This document shows, piece by piece, positions 16,859 through 26,608 of a stretch of DNA of 64,000 nt. Source of the DNA: Nitrospirillum amazonense (GTDB lineage: Bacteria; Pseudomonadota; Alphaproteobacteria; Azospirillales; Azospirillaceae); the NCBI RefSeq assembly GCF_007828045.1, contig NZ_VITN01000027.1, forward strand, positions 19,847-83,846. The letters are read 5' to 3'. The notes under the pieces were generated by a model that saw only the letters and a list, made by a program, of their open reading frames with translations, was not told where the DNA came from and did no database searches. The number at the start of each line of letters is the position of its first letter. Within the stretch, counting starts at the first letter, position 1. Made by a program: the position numbers and the translations under genes.

Positions 16859-17623
16859 ATGAGCAACCAGGTGGCATTCCGGGACGCGCCGTTCCAATTG
16901 CGCGGCAGCAACTTCACCATGATGGTGTTGAAGGTCTCGGACCCGCATGCCCAGAATTTCTTCTTCGCCCTGTCGGACAAGGTGCGCCAGGCGCCCAATT
17001 TTTTCCGCAATGCGCCGGTAGTGCTGGACCTGGACGATCTTCCCCCGGGGCAAGGCTTTGATTTCGAGAATTTCTGCGACCTGCTGCGTACGCTGGGCCT
17101 GATTGCCGTGGGCCTGCAGGGCGGCACCCGTGAACAGCAAGAGGCGGCGCTGGCCGTGGGCCTGGCCGTGTTCCCGCAGGGCCGCGCCACGGCCGAGGCG
17201 CAGCCGGCCGCCCCCCGGCCCCAGGCCGTGGCGGACGCCCCCATGCCCGCCGCCCCCGTGGCGGCGCCGGCGCACGACCTGCCCTACCAGAAGGCCACCC
17301 TGCTGGTGCGAGAGAACGTGCGGTCCGGCCGGCAGCTGTACGCCCAGGGCGGCGACCTGGTGGTCATCGGCTCGGTCTCGCCGGGCGCCGAGCTGGTGGC
17401 CGATGGCAACATCCATGTCTACGGCGCATTGCGCGGCCGCGCGCTGGCGGGGATGGCGGGCGACCGCAACGCCCGCATCTTCTGCCAGAACCTGGAGGCG
17501 GAGATGGTTTCCATCGCCGGGCTGTACCGGGTGAGCGAGGATCTGGAGAAATCCGTCCTGCGCCGCCAGGTCCAGATCTACCTGGACCAGGGTTTCCTGC
17601 ACATCGATCCGGTCACCGTCTGA
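16859..17623 (+). CDS. minC: Septum site-determining protein MinC
   Basis: 254 residues. The N-terminal domain (FQLRGSNFTMMVLKV...) inhibits FtsZ polymerisation. A Pro/Ala-rich linker at about residues 105-140 follows. The C-terminal beta-helix contains the MinD-binding RSGRQLYAQGGDLVVIGSVSPGAELVADGNIHVYG region. AGGGG precedes the ATG. First gene of minCDE, which places the division site at mid-cell. Confidence 0.96.
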   Translation: MSNQVAFRDAPFQLRGSNFTMMVLKVSDPHAQNFFFALSDKVRQAPNFFRNAPVVLDLDDLPPGQGFDFENFCDLLRTLGLIAVGLQGGTREQQEAALAVGLAVFPQGRATAEAQPAAPRPQAVADAPMPAAPVAAPAHDLPYQKATLLVRENVRSGRQLYAQGGDLVVIGSVSPGAELVADGNIHVYGALRGRALAGMAGDRNARIFCQNLEAEMVSIAGLYRVSEDLEKSVLRRQVQIYLDQGFLHIDPVTV

Positions 17624-17670
17624 CGCACGGCCGGTTTTCCCAGTAACCTTCTTTTCCAAGGGAGACGTTC

Positions 17671-18486
17671 TTGGCCAAGATCATCGTCATGACATCGGGC
17701 AAGGGCGGCGTCGGCAAGACCACCTCATCCGCCGCCTTCGGCACCGGCCTGGCCTTGCGGGGGTTCAAGACCTGCATCATCGATTTCGACGTGGGCCTGC
17801 GCAACCTGGACCTGATCATGGGGTGCGAACGCCGCGTGGTGTTCGACTTCATCAACGTCATCAATGGCGAGGCGCGCCTCAGCCAGGCGTTGATCAAGGA
17901 CAAGCGGGTGGAGAACCTGTACATCCTCCCCACCTCGCAGACCCGCGACAAGGATGCCCTGACCGAGCAGGGGGTCGAGAAGATCCTGAACGAGCTCAAG
18001 AAAGAGTTCGATTACATCATCTGCGACAGCCCGGCCGGCATCGAGCGCGGCGCCCTGATGGCGCTGTATTTCGCCGACCACGCCATCATCGTCACCAATC
18101 CCGAGGTTTCCTCGGTGCGTGACAGCGACCGTATCCTGGGCGTCATCCAGGCCAAGTCGCGCCGCGCCGAGAAGGGCGAGGCCCCGGTGCAGGAGCACCT
18201 GCTGGTTACCCGCTACGACCCGGAACGGGTGGAGAAGGGGGAAATGCTGAAGGTCGAGGACGTGCTGGAGATCCTGGCCATCCCGCTGCTGGGCATCATC
18301 CCGGAAAGCCCCGCCGTGCTGCGCGCCAGCAACGTCGGCATGCCCGTGGTGCTGGACGACAAGTCCAATGCCGGCCAGGCCTACTCCGACGCCGTTGGCC
18401 GCTTCCTGGGCGAGAAGATCGAGCATCGCTTCGTCAAAGTGGAGAAGAAGGGCTTCTTCGACCGGCTGCTGCGGAGGACCGCATGA
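17671..18486 (+). CDS. minD: Septum site-determining ATPase MinD
   Basis: 271 residues. The deviant Walker A motif SGKGGVGKTT lies near residue 10. IIDFDVGLRNLDLIMG, Walker B YIICDSPAGIERGA and the C-terminal amphipathic membrane-targeting helix (KKGFFDRLLRR) all match MinD. It recruits MinC to the membrane and oscillates with MinE. TTG start with AAGGGAG 7 nt upstream. Confidence 0.97.
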   Translation: MAKIIVMTSGKGGVGKTTSSAAFGTGLALRGFKTCIIDFDVGLRNLDLIMGCERRVVFDFINVINGEARLSQALIKDKRVENLYILPTSQTRDKDALTEQGVEKILNELKKEFDYIICDSPAGIERGALMALYFADHAIIVTNPEVSSVRDSDRILGVIQAKSRRAEKGEAPVQEHLLVTRYDPERVEKGEMLKVEDVLEILAIPLLGIIPESPAVLRASNVGMPVVLDDKSNAGQAYSDAVGRFLGEKIEHRFVKVEKKGFFDRLLRRTA

Positions 18487-18791
18487 GCATTTTCGATTTC
18501 TTCCGCACGCCCAAGAAGGCGTCCGCGGCCGACCAGGCCAAGGAACGCCTGCAGATCGTCCTGGCCCATGAGCGGGCCGGCCGCGACAGTCCTGACTTCC
18601 TGCCCCAGCTGCAGAAAGAACTGCTGGACGTCATCAAGAAGTACGTCTCCATCGACGACGACAAGGTGGCGGTGAAGCTGGACCGGGCCAGCGGCTATTC
18701 CACGCTGGAGGTCAACGTGGAACTGCCCGCACCGGCCAAGGGGGCGGCCCGCGCGGCCACCGGCAAAGTCGCGGCGGCCGGGAACGCGTGA
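18483..18791 (+). CDS. minE: Cell division topological specificity factor MinE
   Basis: 102 residues. The N-terminal membrane/MinD-binding segment (SIFDFF..KKASAADQAKERLQIVLAHERAG) and the dimerisation domain (LLDVIKKYVSIDDDKVAVKLD) are intact. Its ATG overlaps the minD stop by 4 nt (ATGA), indicating translational coupling. A short Ala/Gly-rich tail follows the conserved core. Confidence 0.96.
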   Translation: MSIFDFFRTPKKASAADQAKERLQIVLAHERAGRDSPDFLPQLQKELLDVIKKYVSIDDDKVAVKLDRASGYSTLEVNVELPAPAKGAARAATGKVAAAGNA

Positions 18792-18865
18792 GGTTTTAAG
18801 GTTCCTCGGGCGCCAGCGATGTGAACTCGGCAGAGGCCGGTCCCCGGGGGCCGGCCTTTGTCGTT

Positions 18866-19750
18866 TCAGGCGGCATCCGCCTGCACCGCTTGCTGACGCA
18901 ACTTGGCGGCCAGCGCCGTGGCCTGGGCGTCGTCGAAGCCGTCCAGCGCCTCCAGCACCACCTGGCGCAGATCGGCGTGGCGAGCGGCGCGGCGCAGCGC
19001 CACCAGGCTGTCGGCATCGACGCCGACATGATCCATGACCGAGGCCAGGGCCGCCACCGTCTCCCGCGTCGGCGCCGCCGTCACCAGCTGCGCCAGGTCG
19101 GCGCGCACGGTGGGGCGGCCCAACCGGCCCAGGGCGCAGACGGCACCGGTGGCCACCGCCCGGTCGGGATCGGCCCGCAGCTTTTCCAGCGCGTCGATGA
19201 CGGGGAATTCCGCCTGGCGCACGCAGCGGCAGGCGGCCGCCCGCGCCGCGGCGTCGGCCGTGCCCAGCAGGCGCAGCAGTACCTTGCGGTCCAGCGCCAC
19301 CTCCAGCCGCACGGCGGCGGTGAGGGCCGCCACCTCCACGGGGCCCGCCAGCCCCACGCCGCCCAGCAGGCCGGCGACGATGGCCGTCGCCTGCGGTCCG
19401 CCGATGGCGGCCAGCGCCTCCAGCACCGCAACCGGTTCCCGCCCATTCAGGCCGTAACCGGCCAAACGCTTCAGACGCAGCCCCAGCAGCGGGATGGCGG
19501 CTGTCAGGCGGCGGCGCCCGGCCTCCGCGATCAGGGGCAGGGCCTTGCTGAGCGGCGCGTCCGGCAGCAGGGCCAGCAGGACGGCGTCATCCAGGTCGGC
19601 CGGCGCCGGTTCGGCGGGCGGACGCGGACGCAGGGGCGTGGGCGGATTCACGGACGCCACCGGATCCAGGCCCTGGGCCGGCGCGCCGAACAGATCCATC
19701 TGGTTCAGGGCCGTCTCGGCCATCCCCTTGGGTTTGCGCGCCTTCGCCAT
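18866..19750 (-). CDS. HEAT-repeat-like helical protein of unknown function
   Basis: 294 residues. After a basic N-terminus (KARKPKG) and a Pro-rich linker (residues 35-55), the rest is alpha-helical with repeated units such as AVATGAVCALGRLG, REPVAVLEALAAIGG and DLRQVVLEALDGF, which look like HEAT/armadillo repeats. Probably a cytoplasmic scaffold. GAGAGGGAACC precedes the ATG at 19750. It converges on minE without being related to it by sequence. Confidence 0.65.
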   Translation of the reverse strand: MAKARKPKGMAETALNQMDLFGAPAQGLDPVASVNPPTPLRPRPPAEPAPADLDDAVLLALLPDAPLSKALPLIAEAGRRRLTAAIPLLGLRLKRLAGYGLNGREPVAVLEALAAIGGPQATAIVAGLLGGVGLAGPVEVAALTAAVRLEVALDRKVLLRLLGTADAAARAAACRCVRQAEFPVIDALEKLRADPDRAVATGAVCALGRLGRPTVRADLAQLVTAAPTRETVAALASVMDHVGVDADSLVALRRAARHADLRQVVLEALDGFDDAQATALAAKLRQQAVQADAA

Positions 19751-19921
19751 GGTTCCCTCTCGCCCCACAAGAACAATTCACGAACACACTAAGCCCGTTC
19801 AGGTCGGCCCGTCAATCCGGTCACGGTCCGTTCTAGCCTTTCGGCAGATGACTCTTGCGCGGCTTAGCCCCCTCCCCCGGTCGTGATAAGAGGGTGGACC
19901 TGCAATGTATGGGAGCGCACC

Positions 19922-20815
19922 GTGGTCGGCCTGTTCTGGATCAGCATGGTTACGGGCGCCCGGCGCCCACGTCTGGCGGGTGCCGCCACCCTCATTGGCC
20001 TGGCCCTGGGCTTGGCGCTGCATCCCGGCGCGGCTCGCGCGGCCAACTGCGACCAGCCAGCCTCGGATGAGGAAACGGTGCAGTGTCTGGGCGCCGACCT
20101 GCGCCGCACCGACGCCGAGATCAACCGCGTCTATGGCGAGGTGCGCGGCAAGCTGGACGATGCCGGCAAGCTGGCCCTGCGGAACGAGCAGCGCGCTTGG
20201 CTCAAGCGGCGGGACGAGACCTGCGGCCTGGACAACAAGGAAAGTGACCGGGAGAAGTGGTTCCAGGCCATCCTGACCAACCGCGCCAAGACCGTGTGCG
20301 TCGTCCGCTTCACCAACGAGCGCTCCGCCCAGCTGGCGGCGGAACAGGCGGGCCAGGCCCCGGTGCCGGACGCCGCTCCCTCGGGTGATCTCTACGAGAT
20401 CTGGAGCAAGCCGCCCGTCAGCACCGGCAAGTGGTATGTCGAGGCCACCATTGACATGGGCGCCGTCGCCAAGCGGGCGGAAACCGCGCTGTTCTTCGGC
20501 GCGGAAAACCGGGAAGCCAGCTTTGGCCCCCTGATCCAGTTGCGCCATGACCGCGCTGGCGAACCCAAGCACGTATTGGGCTTGGCGGTGGACCTGGATA
20601 CCGGTTGGCTGTACATGCGCGTGGACGGCGCCTGGAAGGGGGCCGCCCCAGGCCAGACAGGGGGAATGCAGATCCCGGCCCGCCTGCCTACGGTCATGGG
20701 CCTGACGTCGAGCGTCACCATGGCTGCCCTGGTCAAGGACGGGTTGATCAGCGTGAACTTCGGCGAGCGGCCCTTCGTCTACGCCGTGCCCGATGGCTAC
20801 AAGCCGCTGAAATAA
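19922..20815 (+). CDS. Secreted protein with an LprI-like (DUF1311) domain
   Basis: About 297 residues. A signal peptide ends near HPGAARA. It is followed by a 70-residue LprI/DUF1311 domain with its conserved cysteines (ANCDQPAS, VQCLGADL, RDETCGL) and the motif LRNEQRAWLKRRD. A second region of about 160 residues has beta character and is unassigned. LprI-domain proteins are linked to lysozyme inhibition in some bacteria; that function is not demonstrated here. The GTG at 19922 has GGGAG upstream; an ATG at 19946 would give a shorter signal peptide and is a fair alternative. Confidence 0.7.
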   Translation: MVGLFWISMVTGARRPRLAGAATLIGLALGLALHPGAARAANCDQPASDEETVQCLGADLRRTDAEINRVYGEVRGKLDDAGKLALRNEQRAWLKRRDETCGLDNKESDREKWFQAILTNRAKTVCVVRFTNERSAQLAAEQAGQAPVPDAAPSGDLYEIWSKPPVSTGKWYVEATIDMGAVAKRAETALFFGAENREASFGPLIQLRHDRAGEPKHVLGLAVDLDTGWLYMRVDGAWKGAAPGQTGGMQIPARLPTVMGLTSSVTMAALVKDGLISVNFGERPFVYAVPDGYKPLK

Positions 20816-20818
20816 GGG

Positions 20819-21649
20819 TCAGGCCTTCGGCCGCTTCTCCGCGAAAGTGTGTTCGGGCCCGGGGAAGCGGCGGGCCCGGACATCCTCGGCATAGGCCTGG
20901 GCGGCGGCGGAAACCTGGCCGGCGAGGTCGGCGTAGCGCCTCACGAACTTGGGCGTGAAGTCGGCGAACAGGCCCAGCATGTCGTCCGACACCAGCACCT
21001 GGCCATCGCAGGCGGCGCTGGCGCCGATGCCGATGGTGATCACGGGCACCAGTTCCGTCACTTGGCGGGCCAGCGGCTCCACCACCCCTTCGATCACCAG
21101 CGAGAAGGCGCCGGCCTCGGCCACGGCCCGGGCGTCGCCCAGGATCTTGGCCTGCTCCGCATCACTCCGCCCACGGGCGCGATAGCCGCCCAGGACGTTC
21201 ACCGCCTGGGGCGTCAGCCCGACATGGCCCATGACGGGAATGCCCCGGCGCACCAGGAAGTCGATGGTGGCCGCCATCTCCTCCCCGCCTTCCAGCTTCA
21301 CGGCGGCGGCGCCGGTCTCGGCCAGGATACGGGCGGCGACACGGAAGGCCTGTTCGCGGCTTTCCTGATAGCTGCCGAAGGGCAAGTCCACCACCACGGC
21401 GGCGTGATTGGAGCCGCGCACCACGGCGGCGCCATGGGCCACCATCATGTCGACCGTGACGCCCAGGGTGCTGGGCAGGCCGTACAGCACCATGCCCAGG
21501 CTGTCCCCCACCAGCAGCACGTCGCAATGCGGGTCCAGCAGGCCGGCCATGGGGGCCGTGTAGGCTGTGAGGCACACCACGGGGGTAGTCCCTTTACGGG
21601 CGGAAATGTCGGGCACGCTCAGGCGTTTCACGGCGGTGGTGGCGCTCAT
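20819..21649 (-). CDS. panB: 3-methyl-2-oxobutanoate hydroxymethyltransferase
   Basis: 276 residues, the family norm. Conserved stretches: [27 protein letters not shown] (Mg and substrate binding), [32 protein letters not shown] and the catalytic-Glu region LVIEGVVE. First committed enzyme of pantothenate synthesis, using 5,10-methylene-THF. I trimmed an upstream extension; ATG at 21649 with a GAGG upstream. It ends 3 nt from the convergent LprI-like gene. Confidence 0.95.
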   Translation of the reverse strand: MSATTAVKRLSVPDISARKGTTPVVCLTAYTAPMAGLLDPHCDVLLVGDSLGMVLYGLPSTLGVTVDMMVAHGAAVVRGSNHAAVVVDLPFGSYQESREQAFRVAARILAETGAAAVKLEGGEEMAATIDFLVRRGIPVMGHVGLTPQAVNVLGGYRARGRSDAEQAKILGDARAVAEAGAFSLVIEGVVEPLARQVTELVPVITIGIGASAACDGQVLVSDDMLGLFADFTPKFVRRYADLAGQVSAAAQAYAEDVRARRFPGPEHTFAEKRPKA

Positions 21650-21854
21650 CCCGGTGGCGATCCTCAAGGAAAGGGCGTTTTGCGCCGCATCCCTACACCA
21701 AAGCGGCGCGCCGCGCCAATGAATGGCGACGCGTCGCAGCCAGCGCACCACACCCGCCCTCGTTCCCTCACCAGAACTTCGCTATGTTAATTTTTCAGCC
21801 CGCCCACATTGGATGGCGGGCCCGGACCAGAGCCAGGACCAGAAAAGGCGGCGC

Positions 21855-23168
21855 ATGCAGTCGGCGGTGGACGCGAGCAAAGACAAATGGCCCGGCCCCT
21901 CGGCGGAGCCCACGGCCGGCGTACCCGTCTCCGGCGGCTTCTGGCGCAAGCTGCTGGCCTTTTCCGGCCCCGGCTACCTGGTGGCCGTGGGCTATATGGA
22001 CCCCGGCAACTGGGCGACCGACATCGCCGGCGGCTCCCGCTTCGGCTATGCGCTGTTGTCCGTGGTGCTGCTGTCCAGCCTGATGGCCATGCTGCTGCAG
22101 GCCCTGTCGGTGCGCCTGGGCATCGCCAGCGGCCGCGACCTGGCCCAGCTGTGCCGGGAGCGGTATGGCCCCCGCACCGCCGTTCTGCTGTGGATATTGT
22201 GCGAAATCGCCATCATCGCCTGCGACATCGCGGAGGTGATCGGCTCCGCCATCGCGCTGAAGCTGCTGTTCGGCCTGCCCTTGATCGTGGGCGCCCTTAT
22301 CACCGCCTTCGACAGCCTGCTGATCCTGGCCCTGCAGAACCGGGGCGTGCGCCGGCTGGAGGCCTTCATCCTGGGCCTGATCACCCTGATCGGCCTGTGC
22401 TTCCTGGCGGAGGTGGCGTTGAGCCGGCCAGGCGTGGGTGCCGTACTGGCGGGCTTCGTGCCCACGGCGGACCTGCTGGGCGACCCGGCCAAGCTGTACG
22501 TGGCGGTGGGCATCCTGGGCGCCACCGTCATGCCCCACAATCTCTACCTCCATTCCGCCGTGGTGCGCACCCGCGCCTTCGCCCAGGACGAGGACGGCCG
22601 GCGCGAGGCCATCCGCTTCGCCACGCTGGATAGCACGGTGGCCCTGTTCATCGCCTTCTTCATCAACGCCGGCATCCTGATCTTGGCGGCCGCCGCCTTC
22701 CACGGCCAGGCGCTGGTGGAGGATATCGAGGAGGCCTACCGTCTGCTGGCCCCCATGCTGGGCGCACCGCTGGCCAGCCTGCTGTTCGCCGTGGCGCTGC
22801 TGGCGGCGGGCCAGAACTCCACCGTCACCGCCACCCTGGCCGGCCAGGTGGTGATGGAGGGCTTCGTCTCCCTGCGGCTGAAGCCGGTGTGGCGCCGGCT
22901 GATCACGCGCCTGCTGGCGCTGGTGCCCACCCTGCTGGTGCTGGTCATCGCCGGCGACTCGGCGGCCACCACGCTGCTGATCTTCACCCAGGTGGTGTTG
23001 AGCCTGCAGCTGCCCTTCGCCGTCATCCCCCTGGTCCGCTTCTGCGGCGACCGGGGCGTCATGGGACGTCTGGTGGCGCCCCGCTGGCTGCTGGCCCCCG
23101 CCTGGGCGGTAGCGGGCGTCATCGTCATCCTGAACGGCGTGCTGATCGTCCAGACGGTCACAGGATAA
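21855..23168 (+). CDS. mntH: Nramp family divalent metal transporter
   Basis: 437 residues with about 11 membrane helices. The metal-site motif DPGNWATD lies in helix 1 and MPHNLYLHS in helix 6, both diagnostic of Nramp H+/Mn(II)-Fe(II) symporters. AAAAGG precedes the ATG at 21855; an ATG at 21813 is possible. The frame extends back to 21723 without homology. The AT-rich patch TATGTTAATTTTT at 21783-21795 probably holds the promoter. Divergent from panB. Confidence 0.93.
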   Translation: MQSAVDASKDKWPGPSAEPTAGVPVSGGFWRKLLAFSGPGYLVAVGYMDPGNWATDIAGGSRFGYALLSVVLLSSLMAMLLQALSVRLGIASGRDLAQLCRERYGPRTAVLLWILCEIAIIACDIAEVIGSAIALKLLFGLPLIVGALITAFDSLLILALQNRGVRRLEAFILGLITLIGLCFLAEVALSRPGVGAVLAGFVPTADLLGDPAKLYVAVGILGATVMPHNLYLHSAVVRTRAFAQDEDGRREAIRFATLDSTVALFIAFFINAGILILAAAAFHGQALVEDIEEAYRLLAPMLGAPLASLLFAVALLAAGQNSTVTATLAGQVVMEGFVSLRLKPVWRRLITRLLALVPTLLVLVIAGDSAATTLLIFTQVVLSLQLPFAVIPLVRFCGDRGVMGRLVAPRWLLAPAWAVAGVIVILNGVLIVQTVTG

Positions 23169-23183
23169 GGGCGGCGGAAGGGG

Positions 23184-25514
23184 CTAAAACCCGAACAGGC
23201 GGCGGAACGCCCCGTCCTGCGCCGCCGGTACGCTGTGCCCGGCCGCCAGCCCGGCCAAGGCCGCCGCCATGGCCGCCATCGGGCCGGACCAGTCGTTCAT
23301 GCGCGTCTGGCGGAACAGCCGGGCGGTCGGGTACCAGGGGCTGTCCGTCCGGTCGCGCATCCACCGCCAATCCGGCCGGTTGGAAATGAGCAGCCAGACC
23401 GGCTTGCCCAAGGCGCCCGCCAAATGGGCGACCGACGTGTCGACGGCAATCACCAGGTCCAGGTTGGCGATGGCCGCCGCGGTCTCGCCGTAGTCGCTCA
23501 GGCGTGTGGACAGGTCCGTTATCCGCCCGGCCGGCATTTGCCCCAGGTCGGCCGCGCGCGGTCCTACCTGCAGGCTGTACCAGCGTACGCTGGGCACCGC
23601 CCACAGGGGGTCCAACGCCGCCAGCTGGTGGATGGACCGGTGGCGGTCACCCCTGTGGCCGGGATTGCCGGCCCAGACCAGCCCCACCCGCAGGCCGGGC
23701 ACGCGGATGCCCGCGTCCTCCGCCGCGAAGCCGGCGCGCCAGCGGGCCAGGGCCGCGGCCGGCGGTGTCATATAAGGGACCACCGCCGGCACCGTCGCCA
23801 GCGTGGTGCCAAGCAGGTAGGGCAGGCTGAGCAAGGGGGCGTGCACATCACAGGTCGTCGGCACCTCGTCATCCACCAGCAGCGCGTCAACGCCCGGCAC
23901 GCTGGCCACCAAATCCGCCAGGCTGCGCGGCGTGCGCAGGATGATGCGAGCCGGCGGGCCCGAGCGTCCCGGTCCGCCCCACCAGCGCCGGTCGGCATAG
24001 CGACTGAACTGGATCAGGTCGCCCATGCCCTGTTCGGTATGCAGCGTCAGGGTGCGGCCGGTCAGGTCCTGGCCCAGGCGCCAGGCCCGTTCGGGCATCA
24101 CGTCCCACAGCCGGGTCTCGTGCCCATCCCGCAGACGCCACTCATATTCCGCCCAGCCTTCCTCCAGCTGGCCCATCTGCAGGCAGGCCATGCCCAGGTT
24201 GACGTGGGCGGTGACGAAATTGGGCTTGAGGGCGATGGCCCGGCGCAGTGAGGCCTGCGCCTCCGTCACCCGCCCGGCGTCCAGCAGCACGATTCCCAAG
24301 GTGTTGTGCATGTCCGCGTTACGGGGTGCCACCGCCAGGCCGCGGGCGGCGGCGGCGAGCGCCTCTCCGCTACGGTCCAGGCCGTGCAGGGCGGCGGCCA
24401 TCACGCCCAGCGCCAGCTCACTGTCGGGCTGCAGCACCAGCGCCTGCCGGGCCATGTCCAGCGCCTCCTCCAGGCGGTTCTGGCCCTGCAAGGCGACGGC
24501 CAGGCAAACGCGAGCATCGATCGATTGCGGGTCGCGGGCCAGCGCGTTGCGCCCCAGCGCCTCCACCTCCTCCCAGCGCTGCCGCTCCACCAGGCAGCCC
24601 GACAGCGCGTGGATGGCGTCGGACTGCCCGGGGTCCAGCGCCACGGCCTGCCGGAGGGAGTCGATGGCGGCGTCCAGTTCCTTCATGTCGCGCAGGGCCA
24701 CGCCCAGGCAGGTGTGGGCCAGGGCCAAGTCCGGCCGCAGGGCAAGGGCCCGGCGCGCCATGTCCGCCGCCTCCGCCAATGCGCCATCAGCCTGCAGCGC
24801 AATGCCGAGGTTGCACCAATGCCCAGCGTCCTCGGGCGCCAGTTCCACCGCGCGTCGATAGGCGGTGATGGCGTCCCCCAGATGACCAAGGCCACGCAGG
24901 GCGTTCCCCAGGTTGCCCTGGGCGTCGGCATAGTCGGGCGAGAGGGCCAGGGCCTGGGCATAGGCATCCAGCGCGGCCTGGGCGCGGCCCGCCGCGAGGT
25001 GGGCGTTGCCGATGGTATTCAGCTCGATCGCCTGGTCCCGCCGCCCGTCGGTCTCAGGCGGGCGCGGCTCCTCCTCGGCCGGTGGCGGGACCGGCCGCAA
25101 TTCCGCAGCCCGGCGGTGGGCGGCCATGGCCTCGTCCTGGCGGCCCGCATCGGCCAGGGCGTTCCCCAAATTGACGAGCAGTTGGGCATTGTCCGGTTGG
25201 GCCGCCACGGCGGCGCAGTAGACCTCGATGGCCTCGACCAGCTGGCCCTGGCGGTGCAAGGCCACACCCAGATTGGCCAGCGCCGGCATGAAGTCCGCCC
25301 GCACGGCCAGGGCCCGGCGGAAGGCATCCACCGCCGGCTCGGCATAGCCCAGCTGCAGCAGCGCCACGCCCAGGTGGGTCCAGGCCGCGGCGTCGTCCGG
25401 CGCCGCCGTCACGATCGCGTTATAGTGGGCCGCCGCCTCGGCCCATTGGCCGTCCAGCATCAGTTTCCGGCCGTCGTCACTCACGTCCGCCCCATTTCTC
25501 TCAAACCGCCCCAT
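23184..25514 (-). CDS. TPR-repeat protein with C-terminal glycosyltransferase-9-like domain
   Basis: About 776 residues. The first 480 are a run of TPR units, roughly a dozen, with regular 34-residue phasing (for example AWTHLGVALLQLGYAEPAVDAF and AQGNLGNALRGLGHLGDAITAY). The last 300 residues resemble heptosyltransferase/GT9 domains seen in TPR-glycosyltransferases of Rhodospirillales: LHTEQGMGDLIQFSRYA, VGLVWAGNPGH, and DLVIAVDTSVAHLAGALGKPVWLL. It may glycosylate surface proteins or polysaccharide; the target is unknown. Two Pro/Glu-rich gaps interrupt the TPRs. A GTG at 25487 is an alternative start. Confidence 0.85.
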   Translation of the reverse strand: MGRFERNGADVSDDGRKLMLDGQWAEAAAHYNAIVTAAPDDAAAWTHLGVALLQLGYAEPAVDAFRRALAVRADFMPALANLGVALHRQGQLVEAIEVYCAAVAAQPDNAQLLVNLGNALADAGRQDEAMAAHRRAAELRPVPPPAEEEPRPPETDGRRDQAIELNTIGNAHLAAGRAQAALDAYAQALALSPDYADAQGNLGNALRGLGHLGDAITAYRRAVELAPEDAGHWCNLGIALQADGALAEAADMARRALALRPDLALAHTCLGVALRDMKELDAAIDSLRQAVALDPGQSDAIHALSGCLVERQRWEEVEALGRNALARDPQSIDARVCLAVALQGQNRLEEALDMARQALVLQPDSELALGVMAAALHGLDRSGEALAAAARGLAVAPRNADMHNTLGIVLLDAGRVTEAQASLRRAIALKPNFVTAHVNLGMACLQMGQLEEGWAEYEWRLRDGHETRLWDVMPERAWRLGQDLTGRTLTLHTEQGMGDLIQFSRYADRRWWGGPGRSGPPARIILRTPRSLADLVASVPGVDALLVDDEVPTTCDVHAPLLSLPYLLGTTLATVPAVVPYMTPPAAALARWRAGFAAEDAGIRVPGLRVGLVWAGNPGHRGDRHRSIHQLAALDPLWAVPSVRWYSLQVGPRAADLGQMPAGRITDLSTRLSDYGETAAAIANLDLVIAVDTSVAHLAGALGKPVWLLISNRPDWRWMRDRTDSPWYPTARLFRQTRMNDWSGPMAAMAAALAGLAAGHSVPAAQDGAFRRLFGF

Positions 25515-25532
25515 GGGACGACATCCTAAAAC

Positions 25533-25566
25533 GAAAAAGGGCGCCGATGTCACCACCGGCGCCTTC
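25533..25566 (-). terminator. Intrinsic terminator after nrdB
   Basis: On the minus strand GGCGCCGG..CATCGGCGCC is followed by CTTTTTCGTTTT, 38 nt past the nrdB stop. Confidence 0.85.
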
Positions 25567-25603
25567 TCACCCCCCAATGAACCGCGCCCGCATGCCGGGC
25601 GGC

Positions 25604-26569
25604 TCAGTCGAACGCCTCGTCCCAGCTGCCCCCGGTGGCGGCCTTGCTGTATTCGGTGGCGCGGTTCTCGAAGAAGTTGGCGTGTTCCACGCCGTTCAGC
25701 ATGACATCCATCCACGGCAGCGGGTTCTTTTCCACGCGATAGATGGGCTGCAGTTCCAGCTGCACCAGGCGGCGGTCGGCGATCCAGCGGATATATTGCT
25801 TCACGTCTTCAGCCGTCAGGCCCTGCACACCGCCCATCTCGAACGCCAGGTCGATGAAGGCATCCTCATGCGCCACGATGGTGGAACAGGCGACGTAGAG
25901 ATCCTTCTGAAAGCCTTCCGTCCAGATTTCCTGGTTCTCGGCGACGAAGGTGCGGAACAGGCGGATGGCGGACTGCGTGTGCAGCGTCTCGTCGCGCACC
26001 GACCAGGTCACGATCTGCCCCATGCCCTTCATCTTGTTGAAGCGCGGGAAGTTCATGAGGATGGCGAAGGAGGCGAACAGCTGCAGGCCTTCGGTGAAGG
26101 CACCGAACACCGCCAGGGTCTTGGCGATGTTGGCGGGGTTGTCCACCGTGAATTCCTGCATGTAATCGTACTTGTCCTTCATCTCCTTGTAATGGAGGAA
26201 GGCGGAGTACTCGACCTCGGGCATGCCGATGGTGTCCAGCAGGTGGCTATAGGCCGCGATGTGGATGGTTTCGATGTTGGAGAAGGCCGAGAGCATCATC
26301 TGCACCTCGGTCGGCTGGAACACCGCCGCGTACTTTTTCATGTAGCAGTTGTTCACCTCGACGTCGGCCTGGGTGAAGAACCGGAAAATCTGGGTCAGCA
26401 GGTTGCGCTCACCGTCCGACAGCTTCTGGCGCCAATCCTTCACGTCGTCGGCCAGCGGCACCTCCTCCGGCATCCAGTGCAGGCGCTGCTGCGTCAGCCA
26501 GGCCTCATAGGCCCACGGATAGCGGAAGGGCTTGTAGACGGGGTTCGGGGTCAAAAGCTGGCTGGGCAC
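25604..26569 (-). CDS. nrdB: Class I ribonucleotide reductase, beta subunit
   Basis: 321 residues. Diiron ligands are visible: QADVEVN near 68-73, E100-T-I-H103, the Glu in TEGLQLFASF, and the DETLH pair. The residue four after H103 is Tyr107, equivalent to the E. coli radical Tyr122, so this is a tyrosyl-radical (class Ia-like) subunit. There is no ATP-cone. GTG start. Last gene of the nrdA / EF-hand / nrdB operon. Confidence 0.95.
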   Translation of the reverse strand: MPSQLLTPNPVYKPFRYPWAYEAWLTQQRLHWMPEEVPLADDVKDWRQKLSDGERNLLTQIFRFFTQADVEVNNCYMKKYAAVFQPTEVQMMLSAFSNIETIHIAAYSHLLDTIGMPEVEYSAFLHYKEMKDKYDYMQEFTVDNPANIAKTLAVFGAFTEGLQLFASFAILMNFPRFNKMKGMGQIVTWSVRDETLHTQSAIRLFRTFVAENQEIWTEGFQKDLYVACSTIVAHEDAFIDLAFEMGGVQGLTAEDVKQYIRWIADRRLVQLELQPIYRVEKNPLPWMDVMLNGVEHANFFENRATEYSKAATGGSWDEAFD

Positions 26570-26608
26570 GGGCGAAATCCGTTCGTCTATACGTCGTTGG
26601 TGAAATAG

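Noticed and set aside
21777..21800. Full sigma-70 promoter before mntH
   Set aside because: The TATGTTAAT patch is a fair -10 region, but no acceptable -35 lies at the right distance, so I mention it only within the gene entry.
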